64,000 nt of DNA from Nitrososphaerota archaeon. Lineage in GTDB: Archaea > Thermoproteota > Nitrososphaeria > Nitrososphaerales > CADDZS01. Both the position numbers and the translations under genes were made by a program. The DNA lies in the NCBI GenBank assembly GCA_021325255.1, contig JAJPHP010000023.1, positions 1-64,000 on the forward strand, read 5' to 3'. The notes under the pieces are model-generated. The model saw nothing but the letters and a program-made list of their open reading frames with translations, had not been told where the DNA came from and ran no database searches. Shown here one piece after another: positions 63,587 to 64,000 of this stretch. Position 1 is the stretch's first letter. Each line of letters starts with the position of its first letter.

Positions 63587-64000
63587 TTAGACGGGTGTTT
63601 TGAGTTCTACCGCCCTTTCCGTTTCTTTCTTGGCTTGCGCATGCCAGGCAACTGTCCTTTCAAGCCCTTCTTCCAGATCAATCTGAGGCCTCCATCCAAG
63701 CAACTCCTTCGCACGAGTGATGTCCAACGCGCGGCTGAAAGGGCCTTCAGGTTTGCTTCTGTCAAATCGAACCAGATTGGGTCTGTGGTGAGAAACTCGG
63801 AGAATAAGGTTTGCAACGTCCCGAATATTGTACCGCTTGTCCCATCCTAGATTGACTGGAGTGCCATCCGCAATATTCTCAGCTGCGAGTATGGTTCCTC
63901 GAACAATATCGTCGACATATGTGAACCCTCTTTCCTGGTTACCAGAACCCCACACAACATACGGATCCTGTCGGTTGAGTGCCTTTTCAACAAGTGAGGC
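63587..64000 (-). CDS. NAD-dependent sugar epimerase/dehydratase, C-terminal part
   Basis: The last 137 residues of an extended SDR (UDP-glucose epimerase, dTDP-glucose dehydratase or GDP-fucose synthase type); the 5' part lies beyond the right edge of the window. VVWGSGNQERGFTYVDDIVR is the characteristic segment after the active site, and LDITRAKELLGWRPQIDLEE the characteristic C-terminus. The upstream frame is open to the window end. It leads into the UDP-glucose dehydrogenase gene, 14 bases downstream, suggesting both modify the same sugar nucleotide. Confidence 0.9.
   Translation of the reverse strand, partial: ASLVEKALNRQDPYVVWGSGNQERGFTYVDDIVRGTILAAENIADGTPVNLGWDKRYNIRDVANLILRVSHHRPNLVRFDRSKPEGPFSRALDITRAKELLGWRPQIDLEEGLERTVAWHAQAKKETERAVELKTPV

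Overview
The window is archaeal and reads as a member of the TACK group, most like a mesophilic Thaumarchaeota/Nitrososphaeria-type or Bathyarchaeia-type soil lineage. The grounds are an ESCRT-III/CdvB cell-division protein, TrmB, Lrp-type and single winged-helix (HTH_45-like) regulators, an archaeal UMP kinase, pyruvoyl-dependent arginine decarboxylase, KaiC-like RecA ATPases, a type IV pilin with a class III signal peptide and TATA-like promoters just ahead of start codons. The lineage is inferred from gene content, not from a marker tree. No rRNA, tRNA or CRISPR array was seen.

Layout. 0-12 kb holds small unknowns, an SDR with an altered active site, a tricorn-F3-like M1 aminopeptidase, winged-helix regulators, a stand-alone Lrp-type ligand domain, a thioredoxin interrupted by a stop codon, HAD proteins, a SLOG-type protein and UMP kinase. 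12-23 kb holds a nucleotidyltransferase, CdvB, a membrane YdjM-like protein, an aminotransferase, arginine decarboxylase, an active/inactive pair of M16 proteases, TrmB and a Nudix hydrolase. 24-34 kb holds two frameshifted genes, then a block of three KaiC-like ATPases around a 1179-residue repeat protein and a HerA/FtsK-like protein whose P-loop lysine is arginine. 34-40 kb is richer in G+C by eye: an orphan molybdenum hydroxylase large subunit, a PaaK-like CoA ligase, a double-HTH regulator and a PadR regulator with an added C-terminal domain.

41-56 kb is the most unusual part. A secretion/pilus engine (TadA/VirB11-type ATPase and TadC-type double platform protein) lies in one operon with a large anchored protein of seven Ig-like modules. 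Beside it sit a MoxR/CbbQ-type AAA+ ATPase with a VWA partner and three unknown proteins. A type IV pilin with its own promoter and terminator follows at 55.2 kb. Between the engine and the pilin is a decayed stretch with a membrane-protein gene broken by TGA and a relic cas1 on the minus strand, carrying several stops and at least one frameshift.

56-64 kb is a surface-glycan region: a GT-C enzyme, two FkbM methyltransferases and a tightly overlapping operon of a truncated sugar-nucleotide epimerase, UDP-glucose dehydrogenase, a nitrilase-type amidase, NAD synthetase and a GT2 glycosyltransferase. Two themes recur. At least five genes are disrupted by stops or single-base frameshifts. At least two enzymes have homology-supported N-termini that run upstream of the first ATG/GTG/TTG to a CTG preceded by a Shine-Dalgarno-like site.
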